From the NCBI GenBank assembly GCA_910574255.1, contig CAJTAK010000014.1, positions 1-64,000 on the forward strand: a stretch of 64,000 nt of DNA. Reading direction: 5' to 3'. Source of the stretch: Clostridia bacterium. GTDB lineage: Bacteria; Bacillota; Clostridia; Lachnospirales; Lachnospiraceae. This document shows, piece after piece, positions 25,819-34,371 of this stretch (position 1 is the stretch's first letter; every line of letters begins with the position of its first letter). The position numbers and the translations under genes are program-made. The notes beneath the pieces were generated by a model. The model was not told the DNA's origin. It saw only the letters and a list, made by a program, of their open reading frames with translations, and made no database searches.

Positions 25819-26517
25819 ATGAAAAGTTTTTTATCACGTACATCGTCCTTTGACTTTGAACTTCCCGTCCCACAGCTTAAAAACCTCCTTGCTGCCGCAG
25901 TTGCCCCTGAACTTTCCGGATTCACCTACAACGGCGCATATCTCTGGTATTCCCCTTGGAAAGACCACTGCCGGAAAGTAATCCAGGCATACCCTCTTAA
26001 AGGAGCTTCTTATATCTTCTTGTGGGGTTTATGCTTTGACTTTTTACCTGTCTTTGGTGAGACTGGAATCTATCGCTACCAGCGGACGGATAAGTCTGTG
26101 GGCCTGCACTTGTTCTGCTGGCCCCCAGGCCATTGGGATTCTGCATCAGGGCAGAGTGTCTCCTGCCGATTCAGCCGTTTTGGTCAGAACCCTGGCGAAG
26201 TGGAATCCCGTCTTCTTCAGGCTTTTCATGAGGCACAGGGACTTTTTGGCCCTTGGTTCTTAAACTGCTGTGACCTGCACAGTGCTCTGACTGAGGCCAA
26301 ACGCCAGCGCACAGCTCCCGCCTCTCAATATAATTGGCCTAGTCCTGACTATGTGACTGCCTTTCTCTTAGCGGCCAATGGTGATGCTCAGATGGGGATG
26401 AAAGTTCTGGACGAGTTCTGGACTCAATATGGTTCACGTTTTCCTTTAGCCCTTTATGATAAACTCAAGGAAAAACTGCTGGCTTGCGCCAATGGAGACG
26501 GCATTGTCTGTCCCTAA
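25819..26517 (+). CDS. Conserved hypothetical protein
   Basis: The 232-residue soluble protein is rich in aromatic residues (YNGAYLWYSPWKDHCRK, FLWGLCFDFLPVFGE). I do not recognise a domain; it has no signal peptide or membrane segment. The ATG at 25819 follows GTGAGGAAACAGCAT, a reasonable site; an earlier in-frame ATG lacks one. It lies about 100 bases after aroA in the same direction but is probably not part of that pathway. Confidence 0.7.
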   Translation: MKSFLSRTSSFDFELPVPQLKNLLAAAVAPELSGFTYNGAYLWYSPWKDHCRKVIQAYPLKGASYIFLWGLCFDFLPVFGETGIYRYQRTDKSVGLHLFCWPPGHWDSASGQSVSCRFSRFGQNPGEVESRLLQAFHEAQGLFGPWFLNCCDLHSALTEAKRQRTAPASQYNWPSPDYVTAFLLAANGDAQMGMKVLDEFWTQYGSRFPLALYDKLKEKLLACANGDGIVCP

Positions 26518-26620
26518 TCATGTGAGTAAGAGGGGAGCCGGATTAATTTCGTTTAATCACATATCTCTTTTATGGGTCGTCAAATGATAATGCTAAATGG
26601 AAAGAATACAGAAATTAAAA

Positions 26621-26654
26621 AGGCGTATTCCCTATTTATAGCAGAAGTACGCCT
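26621..26654 (-). terminator. Terminator of spoVAF
   Basis: AGGCGTA (26621-26627) pairs with TACGCCT (26648-26654). On the minus strand the stem is followed by TTTTTAA. The plus-strand side also ends in a pyrimidine-rich run, so it may serve both convergent genes. Confidence 0.7.
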
Positions 26655-26740
26655 CTTTCAAATTCCTTTTAATCTATTTAGTTGCCAATCCCCACATCAA
26701 AACAGTTTAACGTAACGCATACAAAAAATCCGTCCCCCTT

Positions 26741-28147
26741 CTACTCTTTCAATCGCAGCCTCAAAAACCTCTTCTTAAGCTGCGTCAAATTTAACGGAAA
26801 CAGCGGATAAATATAACTCTTCCCCGCAATGGTCTTATTCCCGGCAATCGCCACAATGGTAATCAAAAGCCCGGCCAAAAATCCCCACAAATCAAACATC
26901 GAAGTAAGCACCAGCATAATCAGCCGCATAAACTTCAGGGCATAACTCAGCTCATAACTGGACTGGGTATAATTGGCAATGGCCACAAAAGCCATATACA
27001 TCATAATCTCTGCATTAAACCACCCCGAATCCACCGTAAACTGTCCCAGCACAATACCTGCCACCACACTAAGGGGCGTACTCAGCATACTGGGCGTATT
27101 AATAGCCGCAAGCCGCAGGCCGTCAATGGCCAGCTCCAGCATCAAAAACTGCCAGACAATGGGAACATTAATGGGATCCTTAATCTGAATAAACGAAAGC
27201 CAGGGCGGAACCCACTGAGGATTCTGAAACAGCAGCAAAAAAACCGGCGTCAAAAACAGTGTAATTAACGCAATCAAAAATCTGGTCAGCCGCAGATAAG
27301 ACCCTGTCACCGGAGGAAAATAATAATCATCCGCCTCTTCCACAATGTCAAAGATCGAAGTAGGTACCACCATAGCCTGAGGGGAATTATCCACCAAAAT
27401 TATAATATTCCCCTCCAAAATCGCCGCCGAAGCCGCATCCGGACGCTCCGTAAACTTAAACTTCGGAAACGGATTAAACCATTTCCGCTCATAAATGCAC
27501 TCCGCCAGGCTCTCCTGGTTCATAGTCAGAGCATCCACCTTTATCGTATTGATGCGCCCTCGAATCTCTCGAAGGAGCTTCCGGTCCACCCGATCCTCCA
27601 TATAGCATATTACAATATCCGTCCGGGAGCTTTTTCCTGCCGACATAATTTCCATAGAGAGCTTGGGGCTTCGAATCCTCCGCCGGATCAGCGCCGTATT
27701 GAACACCACCGTCTCCACAAATCCATCCTTAGACCCCCGAAGAGCCTTATCCTTCGACGGCTCGTCCACCCCACGCATAGGGTAAGATCGGCAGTCCAGG
27801 CCAATACAGGTATCATAGCCGTCAATCAAAAGACAGGTAATGCCGGAAAGAAGACTTTGAATCAGCAAATCCTCCTCCTCGATGGCAGTAACCTCCACAT
27901 AAGGCACCACATGATCAATCATCTGCTTGGCCGTCTTGGGCAGCTCCTCCGGCTTCAGTTTATAGAAAAACTCCAACAGCTTCTCCATAATAGCCTCTTC
28001 CAGAAAACCGTCAATAAAATAAATGCAAGCCTGCTTCCCTGCTATGGTAATTCCTTTACGGATAATGTCAAAATTGGCATCCAAATTCAGGATCTCATTC
28101 AAATTCATCACATTCTCATCCAAATGTTCCGAAAGCTTGATTCCCAT
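26741..28147 (-). CDS. spoVAF: Spore germination protein of the GerA family, SpoVAF type
   Basis: The 468-residue membrane protein has the GerA-A-subunit layout: a hydrophilic N-terminal domain of about 280 residues, then four to five membrane segments. RGSKDGFVETVVFNTALIRRRIRSP and PQAMVVPTSIFDIVEEADDYY are typical of the family and close to SpoVAF. SpoVAF sits in the spore inner membrane and promotes dipicolinate release during germination. The ATG at 28147 follows a perfect AGGAGGTGA site. A sigma-G-type promoter lies at 28179-28208. Other spoVA genes are not adjacent, so a stand-alone GerAA role cannot be excluded. Confidence 0.85.
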   Translation of the reverse strand: MGIKLSEHLDENVMNLNEILNLDANFDIIRKGITIAGKQACIYFIDGFLEEAIMEKLLEFFYKLKPEELPKTAKQMIDHVVPYVEVTAIEEEDLLIQSLLSGITCLLIDGYDTCIGLDCRSYPMRGVDEPSKDKALRGSKDGFVETVVFNTALIRRRIRSPKLSMEIMSAGKSSRTDIVICYMEDRVDRKLLREIRGRINTIKVDALTMNQESLAECIYERKWFNPFPKFKFTERPDAASAAILEGNIIILVDNSPQAMVVPTSIFDIVEEADDYYFPPVTGSYLRLTRFLIALITLFLTPVFLLLFQNPQWVPPWLSFIQIKDPINVPIVWQFLMLELAIDGLRLAAINTPSMLSTPLSVVAGIVLGQFTVDSGWFNAEIMMYMAFVAIANYTQSSYELSYALKFMRLIMLVLTSMFDLWGFLAGLLITIVAIAGNKTIAGKSYIYPLFPLNLTQLKKRFLRLRLKE

Positions 28148-28178
28148 ATTTCGGTCACCTCCTGATTCATTTTTTTGA

Positions 28179-28208
28179 TAGTATGAGAAAAAATGAGAAA
28201 AACTATTC
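28179..28208 (-). promoter_or_regulatory. Sigma-G-type (forespore) promoter of spoVAF
   Basis: On the minus strand GAATA (28204-28208) is followed after 18 bases by CATACTA (28179-28185). Both match the Bacillus subtilis sigma-G consensus (GHATR, N17-18, CATWHTA) in full. The start codon is about 25 bases downstream of the expected transcription start. Confidence 0.7.
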
Positions 28209-28424
28209 TTTATGTATGAAATCATCTGCTTTGCTGCAATTCAGACAGGATATGGAAGCCAGCAATACAACTTTCTATAGCAAACCAGGAAAATTTCTGC
28301 TATAATCAAGCAAGGACAGGGAAAACACAGCTTGCAGCAGCACACAAGAATTTCCTTTTGTCAGGATACTTGATATGATGATGCCGTATTAATTTTTTTA
28401 ACTTTACATAAAAGAGGAGTATAC

Positions 28425-29249
28425 ATGATGGAAAAGAAAATTCTATTTCTGGATTTGGACGGAACCTTATTGACGGACCAAAAAGAAATCACACCCGAGA
28501 ACCTTGAAGCGATTCAGAAAGCGACCAGCCTTGGACATGCTATCGTAGTTTGTACCGGCCGTCCCCTGATCAGTACGGCCCGGCAGGTAGAAAAGCTGGG
28601 GCTGACAGCCCCCGGCTGTTATGCCATTACCTCCAACGGCGCCCTTATCTACGATGCCTATGCAAAAGAAACCATCTTTTACCAGGGAGTTCACCGGGAC
28701 TGTATCCGGGAAGCCTTTGACGAAGCCTACAAGTTTCACCTACATCCCCAAACCTACAATCAAGCCGGAGCTCTGTGTGAACACGATACGGAAGAAATGA
28801 AATACTACTCTTCCTCCACGCTCCTGCCCTATGAAGTCGTAGAAGATGTAACAAAAGCTCTGGATAAAGATCAGGATCCCATCAAACTGCTTTTTATCGA
28901 CCTCCACGACAGAAACCATCTGGACGCTTTCCGCCAGCATATGGAGCCCTGGGCAAAGAAAAATCATCTTGACATGTTTTTCTCCTGCGATCAATATCTG
29001 GAATTTCTTCCGGAGGGCATCAATAAGGGAAGCGGCGTCCGCTTTATCAGCGAATACCTGAATATTCCTTATGAGAATACCCTTGCCGCCGGAGATGCGG
29101 AGAATGATATTACCATGCTGCAGGCGGTAAAGACCCCCTGCGTCATGATAAATGCCCGGTCGGAAATGTATCCCTACGGCACCTACATCACCGAGCACGA
29201 CAACAATCATTCCGGAATTGCCGAAATCATCGAAAAGTTCATGCTGTAA
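28425..29249 (+). CDS. Cof-type HAD-superfamily phosphatase
   Basis: The 274-residue protein starts MMEKKILFLDLDGTLLTDQ, so motif I DxDGT has its nucleophile at Asp10. SNGALIYD and the C-terminal GDAENDITML give the remaining HAD motifs. The large C2 cap between them assigns it to the Cof/YbiV subfamily, which acts on sugar phosphates and cofactors such as PLP or FMN. The exact substrate is unknown. AGAGGAG precedes two adjacent ATG codons; the second is slightly better spaced. A 166-bp repeat element sits directly behind it. Confidence 0.88.
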   Translation: MMEKKILFLDLDGTLLTDQKEITPENLEAIQKATSLGHAIVVCTGRPLISTARQVEKLGLTAPGCYAITSNGALIYDAYAKETIFYQGVHRDCIREAFDEAYKFHLHPQTYNQAGALCEHDTEEMKYYSSSTLLPYEVVEDVTKALDKDQDPIKLLFIDLHDRNHLDAFRQHMEPWAKKNHLDMFFSCDQYLEFLPEGINKGSGVRFISEYLNIPYENTLAAGDAENDITMLQAVKTPCVMINARSEMYPYGTYITEHDNNHSGIAEIIEKFML

Positions 29250-29264
29250 TCTAATCCATGTAAA

Positions 29265-29430
29265 CTAGTAGTCCGTATCGGAAATCCTTGTGCATATTTC
29301 TGAGGATATTTTTCCGAGAGTGCAGGTCAAAAAACGCAGACGTAGTGGTGCTACGGCGAGGCTTTTTGACCTGTGCTATCGGAGAAATAGACCGGAAATA
29401 TGCACAAGGATTTCCGGTACGGACTACTAG
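29265..29430. mobile_element. 166-bp inverted-repeat element, copy 1
   Basis: Bounded by CTAG on each side. The ends CTAGTAGTCCGTA and TACGGACTACTAG open arms of over 35 bp, and the interior continues the complementarity (AGGTCAAAAA with TTTTTGACCT), so the transcript would be one long hairpin. It does not code for protein. A copy of identical length and same orientation lies at 61581 with only a few differences. Confidence 0.85.
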
Positions 29431-29449
29431 TAGTCTTAACGATTAAAAA

Positions 29450-29472
29450 GGAGCACCGACATCCGGTGCTCC
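29450..29472. terminator. Bidirectional terminator between HAD and lipoprotein genes
   Basis: GGAGCACCG and CGGTGCTCC form a perfect 9-bp stem with a five-base loop, with AAAAA on the left and TTTT on the right. It serves the convergent lipoprotein gene, and also the HAD gene on the other side of the inserted element. Confidence 0.9.
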
Positions 29473-29501
29473 TTTTGCTTATTGATTTCTTATGTACCTG
29501 A

Positions 29502-29960
29502 TTACTCAACCTTTGTGTATCCGCCTGCTTCCAGAGACTCACCGGTAGCTTTCAGAGAAAGCTTGCTTCCGTTTCCTTCAATCTCAAGAAGTCCCTGAGA
29601 TGCCAGTGTCTCTACTGCATCACCAGTAGCATCAATGGTAATGGAGATGGTATAAGTACCTGTTCCCGCACTGCCTGTACACTCAACACCCTCAACAGCC
29701 TTATACTGCTCAACCATTGCATCATAAGCTGTGTTCATCTGCTCCTGTGTAGCCTCATCGAAACCGGACATATCCATCTCAATCGTCTCGGTGATCTTCA
29801 CAACCTTGTCACCCTTTGCATCCAGAGTCATGGTGTCCACCATCTTCAGACCACTCTGCTCCTGCTCGGAACGATAGCTTACTGACTGCTCCTTGCCGCC
29901 GCATGCTGCCAATGCCAGTGTCATGCAGAGAACCATTACTACACTTACAATCTTTTTCAT
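29502..29960 (-). CDS. DUF1307-like lipoprotein
   Basis: The 152-residue protein begins MKKIVSVVMVLCMTLALAACGG, a clean lipoprotein signal with lipobox LAAC. The remaining part resembles the small DUF1307 (YehR-like) lipoproteins of unknown function. The start at 29960 is chosen for the normal signal-peptide n-region and the upstream GAGAAAAGGA; an earlier Met would put 20 odd residues ahead of it. It is monocistronic with its own promoter. Confidence 0.8.
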   Translation of the reverse strand: MKKIVSVVMVLCMTLALAACGGKEQSVSYRSEQEQSGLKMVDTMTLDAKGDKVVKITETIEMDMSGFDEATQEQMNTAYDAMVEQYKAVEGVECTGSAGTGTYTISITIDATGDAVETLASQGLLEIEGNGSKLSLKATGESLEAGGYTKVE

Positions 29961-30025
29961 TTTTCCTTTTCTCCCCTCTATCAGGTAATAATATGGTACA
30001 TCCTTTACGCTGTGTACCATAAGAG

Positions 30026-30054
30026 ATTATACTCCTATTTTTCTTTTATGTCCA
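30026..30054 (-). promoter_or_regulatory. Sigma-A promoter of the DUF1307-like lipoprotein gene
   Basis: On the minus strand TGGACA (30049-30054) and TATAAT (30026-30031) are 17 bases apart. Confidence 0.8.
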
Positions 30055-30150
30055 GTCGGTTTTTCTGCCTCTTTATTAAAATTTTCTTAAATTTTCCTGC
30101 ACTTTTTTACAATATTCTGCTATGCAGTCTGCATAAGAATACAAAACACC

Positions 30151-30191
30151 GCACCAGCACAACGAATATAAATGATTCGCTGTACTGGTGC
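30151..30191 (-). terminator. Probable terminator of ppk
   Basis: GCACCAG...CTGGTGC arms form a long hairpin with a second paired block (CGAAT/ATTCG). On the minus strand it is followed by GGTGTTTTG, only a modest T-run. It lies 30 bases after the ppk stop. Confidence 0.6.
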
Positions 30192-30220
30192 ATAAACTGT
30201 CGTCTTAAATTGTAAAATTT

Positions 30221-32350
30221 CTATTCCACCGGCTCCTCCGGAATAAACACCCGCCCGGTATAAGCGGAATGCTCCACCTTCACTTTCTCCCGTGCTTCCT
30301 CCACAAAATATTCCTGAGAATTCACGGAAGCCTTTCCTCTCCGATCCGCTTTCACATAGGTGTCGTCGGGCTGCAAAAGATGGGCTTTCACATTATCTTG
30401 GAATTCCACATTCAGAATGTGAATCACTTTCTTTTTCAGATTCTCCTGCTCAATGGGGAAGAGAATCTCCACCCGCTTCTCCAGATTCCTTGGCATCCAG
30501 TCCGCACTTGCACAGTAGACCTCCTCCTGTCCGCCATTATGGAAATAGAAAATCCGGCTGTGCTCCAGAAAATTTCCTACAATGGATCGAACGGAAATAT
30601 GCTCGCTGACACCGGGAATTCCAACCTTAAGACAGCAGATTCCACGAATCAGCAGTTCGATCTTCACCCCTGCGGCGGAAGCCTCGTAAAGGGCCCCAAT
30701 CACATCGGGATCGCACAGGGAATTCATCTTGGCCATAATATGCCCCTCTCCGCCCTTTTCCACGTGTTCCTGCTCTCTGTGAATCAGCTTTAAGAACCTT
30801 TCCTTTAACCAGATGGGAGCAAGGGAAAGCTTGTTCCAGCCCACAGGCTCCGAATAGCCTGAGAGCATATTGAACACCGCAGTGGCATCCTCGCCAATGG
30901 GTGCGGAACAGGTCATAAGGCCCAGATCCGTATACAGCTTCGCCGTGGAATCATTGTAATTGCCCGTCCCCAGATGAACATAGCGGCGGATTCCGTCATC
31001 CTCCCTGCGTACCACCAGAGTAATCTTGCTGTGAGTCTTTAAGCCCACCAGTCCATAGATAACATGACAGCCCGCTTTCTCCAGCATCTTTGCCCAGAGG
31101 ATATTATTCTCCTCGTCAAACCGGGCTTTCAGCTCTACCAGAACAGATACCTGCTTGCCGTTTTCCGCCGCCTGGGCCAGGGCCGCAATAATCGGAGAAT
31201 TGCCGCTGACCCGATACAGAGTCTGTTTGATGGCAAGTACCTTGGGATCGGATGCAGCATCACGGACAAACTTCACCACCGGATCAAAGGTCTGGTAGGG
31301 ATGATGAAGCAGCACATCCCCTTTTCGAATCTCCTCAAAAATATCACAGTCTCCGGGAAGTTCTTTTACCCCTGCCGGCACATGCTTGGAATACTTTAGG
31401 GAATCAAAGCCGTCCATACCGTACATCTTCATTAAAAAAGTCAGATCCAGAGGTCCGCTGATCTTGTAAATGGAATCCTCTTTGATATTCAGCTCTTTCC
31501 GCAGAAGCTTAAGGAGACGCTTATCCATCTTATCCTCTACTTCCAGACGGATGGCCTCGCCCCACTGACGCTTCTTCAGCTGCTTTTGAATCTCCTTTAA
31601 AAGATCGGACGCATCATCCTCATCAATGGTCAGATCTGCATTACGCATGAGCCGGTAGGGATGAGCACATACAATGTTGTAGCTTAAGAAAAGCTGCTGC
31701 ATATTCCGTTCAATGATCTCCTCTAAGAGAATCACTACTTTTGTTCCATCCTTGGCATCGGGAAGCCGGACGATGCGGGGAAGTACGGAGGGTACCTGCA
31801 CTGTTGCAAATTCCAACTCCTCCGTCTTCTCGTTCTTCTTGGAGAGCAGTGCTCCGATATTCAGGGATTTATTCCGAATCAAAGGAAAAGGCCGGGAGGA
31901 ATCCACTGCCATAGGTGTCAGCACCGGATAAACATTTTCCCGAAAATAGCGATCTGCATACCGGGCCTGCTCCTCGTCAAGATCTTCATGTTCCTGCACA
32001 ACCGTAAGGCCATGCTGGCGAAGCAAAGGCAGCAGGGATCGGGAATAGGTTGAATACTGGGTACTTACCATTTCCCGGGTTACTTTTGTAATCTCATCCA
32101 ACTGTTCCTGAGGAGTCAGCCCCGCAATGTCTTTCTTCGTATACTTTGCATGAACCATATCCTTTAGAGACGCCACCCGAATCATAAAAAATTCATCCAG
32201 ATTGGATGCCGTAATGCTCAAAAACTTCAGGCGTTCAAAAAGTGGGATATTTTTATCCCTCGCCTCGCTTAATACCCTCTCATTAAAGGCCAGCCAGGAA
32301 AGCTCCCTGTTCCGGTAATATTCATTTTTGGTAAATTCTTTCTTATCCAT
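30221..32350 (-). CDS. ppk: Polyphosphate kinase 1
   Basis: Reversibly makes polyphosphate from ATP at the membrane. The 709-residue protein has the four-domain Ppk1 plan: an N-terminal helical domain (RELSWLAFNERVLSEA), the PHP-like middle domain (PYQTFDPVVKFVRDAA), and two phospholipase-D-like catalytic domains. GLKTHSKITLVVRRE holds the phosphorylated histidine, and HLGTGNYND and RGICCLKVGI follow. Length is normal. It starts three bases after the ppx stop, so synthesis and breakdown enzymes are made together. Confidence 0.95.
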   Translation of the reverse strand: MDKKEFTKNEYYRNRELSWLAFNERVLSEARDKNIPLFERLKFLSITASNLDEFFMIRVASLKDMVHAKYTKKDIAGLTPQEQLDEITKVTREMVSTQYSTYSRSLLPLLRQHGLTVVQEHEDLDEEQARYADRYFRENVYPVLTPMAVDSSRPFPLIRNKSLNIGALLSKKNEKTEELEFATVQVPSVLPRIVRLPDAKDGTKVVILLEEIIERNMQQLFLSYNIVCAHPYRLMRNADLTIDEDDASDLLKEIQKQLKKRQWGEAIRLEVEDKMDKRLLKLLRKELNIKEDSIYKISGPLDLTFLMKMYGMDGFDSLKYSKHVPAGVKELPGDCDIFEEIRKGDVLLHHPYQTFDPVVKFVRDAASDPKVLAIKQTLYRVSGNSPIIAALAQAAENGKQVSVLVELKARFDEENNILWAKMLEKAGCHVIYGLVGLKTHSKITLVVRREDDGIRRYVHLGTGNYNDSTAKLYTDLGLMTCSAPIGEDATAVFNMLSGYSEPVGWNKLSLAPIWLKERFLKLIHREQEHVEKGGEGHIMAKMNSLCDPDVIGALYEASAAGVKIELLIRGICCLKVGIPGVSEHISVRSIVGNFLEHSRIFYFHNGGQEEVYCASADWMPRNLEKRVEILFPIEQENLKKKVIHILNVEFQDNVKAHLLQPDDTYVKADRRGKASVNSQEYFVEEAREKVKVEHSAYTGRVFIPEEPVE

Positions 32351-32353
32351 TTT

Positions 32354-33892
32354 CTACACCTGCCTTTTCTGCCGGATAACGGGCCGGATACTGAAAATTG
32401 TTTCGAAAAATTCTGCTTTGTGGGAGAAAAGTCCCTGCTCCAAAGTAATGTCCTCCACCGTATCTACCACCACAATCAGCTCCCTCTCCTTTAAGGTAAC
32501 CTTTACATTCTTAAACTTCTGATTATGGCTCCGATCCATGGAGTTGGCCACACGAAGAATGGCACTTATCTTGGCCGTCAAAAGATAATCCTGCTGATCC
32601 AGCGGAGATCCTATGGCAAATTCCTCAAAGGAAACAAATTCTTCCGTATTAAAGCGAATGGCACTGGCGATAATCTCTCTCTCCCGGTGAGACAATCCGA
32701 TGATCTCCGTGGACATAACAATCTCATAGGAGCATTCGGCCGTGCGGTTCATGCTGATGTATTTTCCGCAGTCATGAAGCAGTACCGCAATCTGCAGAAG
32801 AAGCCGTTCCCGTTTTCCCATGCCATGGATTCGCTTCATCTTATCAAAAATAGTCAGGGCCAGATATTCCGTTCCCGCCAGATGCGTCTTGTTGCTCTGG
32901 TAACGCTTGGCAATGTTCTTGGCCGCCTCTACAATATCGTTTTCAAAATTGTGGCTGGACTTAAAGATCTTTTTCCTCTCCGCATAATCGTAGGCCAGGC
33001 CGTCGCTTAAGTTCAGGCCGGGGATCCAGATGGTCTCTGCTCCCGTCTCTTCAATAAGCCGCTTGTAGATAATCATGGCCGGCATAATAAGGGACACATT
33101 TTCCGAAACCATGCCCATACGCTGTACCATTTCCTGAGGTGTCCGGGTCACAATCTCCTGATAAAGCTGGAAATATTCCTCCCGGCTCAGCATCAGGCTG
33201 TGCTCCATGGCATTCCTGTGCATGAATTGTGTAATATAGTCTCCCACGAGAATCATGTTTTTAATCTCACGATCCTTTAAGTACAGCCGCTTATAGCTTT
33301 TCAGCTCATTATTGATCATTTCCTCAATAATATCGCCAAAATGGTTGGTGCGGCTCTCTACCTCCGCCAGACGCTCCCGAATCCGCATGGTACCCAGACG
33401 CAGATTCTGGGTGGAAACCAGTGCGTCCTTGTCAAAGAGGGATATCTGTATGCTTCCCCCTCCCACATCCACGATAGCCGTTCCTTTCTGAATAATCTTC
33501 TGAAAGGATTCCTCATTGGATGCAATGGATTTGTAGCCAAGAAAACGCTGTTCCGAGTTGCTCAAGATCTCTACGTCAAGGCCGGTGCGTACCCGAATCT
33601 TGTCCAGGATCAACAGGCAGTTGCTGGTCTCCCGAATGGCACTGGTAGCACAGGCCCGATAGTCATCCACCTGATACTCTTTCATGATCCGTGTGAAATC
33701 CTCCAGAATTCTGCACAGCTCCTCTAAGAGTTCATTGCCAATCCTGCCCTTATTATAGGCATCCCGCCCCAATTCAATTCCGTGGCGTATATAATCAATC
33801 TCCCGGATTCCACTCTTTGGAACCAGTTCAAAAATCTTCATTCCTACCTCGTAGGAACCAATGTCAATTGCCGCAAAGGTTATAATCTGCAT
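32354..33892 (-). CDS. ppx: Exopolyphosphatase / guanosine pentaphosphatase with HD domain
   Basis: The 512-residue protein has an N-terminal Ppx/GppA ASKHA-fold domain (AAIDIGSYEVGMKIFEL, TAIVDVGGGSIQIS). A C-terminal HD-like domain follows (LLHDCGKYISMNRTAECSYEIV). It removes terminal phosphates from polyphosphate, and some members act on pppGpp. The start at 33892, four bases after dut, gives the usual MQIITFAAIDIGS beginning; an earlier in-frame Met would overlap dut. It is followed three bases later by ppk. Confidence 0.9.
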   Translation of the reverse strand: MQIITFAAIDIGSYEVGMKIFELVPKSGIREIDYIRHGIELGRDAYNKGRIGNELLEELCRILEDFTRIMKEYQVDDYRACATSAIRETSNCLLILDKIRVRTGLDVEILSNSEQRFLGYKSIASNEESFQKIIQKGTAIVDVGGGSIQISLFDKDALVSTQNLRLGTMRIRERLAEVESRTNHFGDIIEEMINNELKSYKRLYLKDREIKNMILVGDYITQFMHRNAMEHSLMLSREEYFQLYQEIVTRTPQEMVQRMGMVSENVSLIMPAMIIYKRLIEETGAETIWIPGLNLSDGLAYDYAERKKIFKSSHNFENDIVEAAKNIAKRYQSNKTHLAGTEYLALTIFDKMKRIHGMGKRERLLLQIAVLLHDCGKYISMNRTAECSYEIVMSTEIIGLSHREREIIASAIRFNTEEFVSFEEFAIGSPLDQQDYLLTAKISAILRVANSMDRSHNQKFKNVKVTLKERELIVVVDTVEDITLEQGLFSHKAEFFETIFSIRPVIRQKRQV

Positions 33893-33896
33893 ATTC

Positions 33897-34343
33897 TCAC
33901 GCCTTTCCCGTACTGCCAAGTCCGCCTCTGTCCGCACTTTTAAGTTCTTTTACTTCTTCAAAAGAAAGTTCCGGCTGATGCTCCATAATCCGAAACTGGC
34001 AGATCCGGTCATTTACATGGATCTGAGTGTCCCTGAGGGCATAGGCCGGCATAAACCATTGATCGTTGTCGCCGCAGTAGGTCTCGTCTATGATACCCAT
34101 ATGGTTGGTCTGAATAATTCCAAAGTTTTTAAAGGTGCTGCTTCTGGGAACAATATGAGCCTCATAGCCTTTTGGCAGCTCCATGGCAACACCCAAGGGA
34201 ATCAGGTGAAATTCTCCTGCTTTTAACTGCACGTCCTTTGCCGCCCGGAGGTCGATCCAGTCAGATTTTCCCCCTATATAAGTCAGTTTTTCTATTTTGT
34301 CCGTAAAATACTTTACCTGTATGGTCTGCTTTTGTTCCGGCAT
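33897..34343 (-). CDS. dut: dUTP diphosphatase
   Basis: Hydrolyses dUTP to dUMP and pyrophosphate, keeping uracil out of DNA. The 148-residue trimeric-type protein has motif 2 PRSST (66-70), motif 3 [14 protein letters not shown] (83-96), and motif 5 RGGLGSTG (139-146). Motif 1 is the weaker WIDLRAAKD (29-37). Motif 3 differs from the textbook GIIDxDYRG, having ETYCGDN, as in a subgroup of clostridial dUTPases. It sits inside the rimO-to-ppk operon. Confidence 0.85.
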   Translation of the reverse strand: MPEQKQTIQVKYFTDKIEKLTYIGGKSDWIDLRAAKDVQLKAGEFHLIPLGVAMELPKGYEAHIVPRSSTFKNFGIIQTNHMGIIDETYCGDNDQWFMPAYALRDTQIHVNDRICQFRIMEHQPELSFEEVKELKSADRGGLGSTGKA

Positions 34344-34371
34344 GCCTTTTTTGCTCCTTAAATGTTACTTT

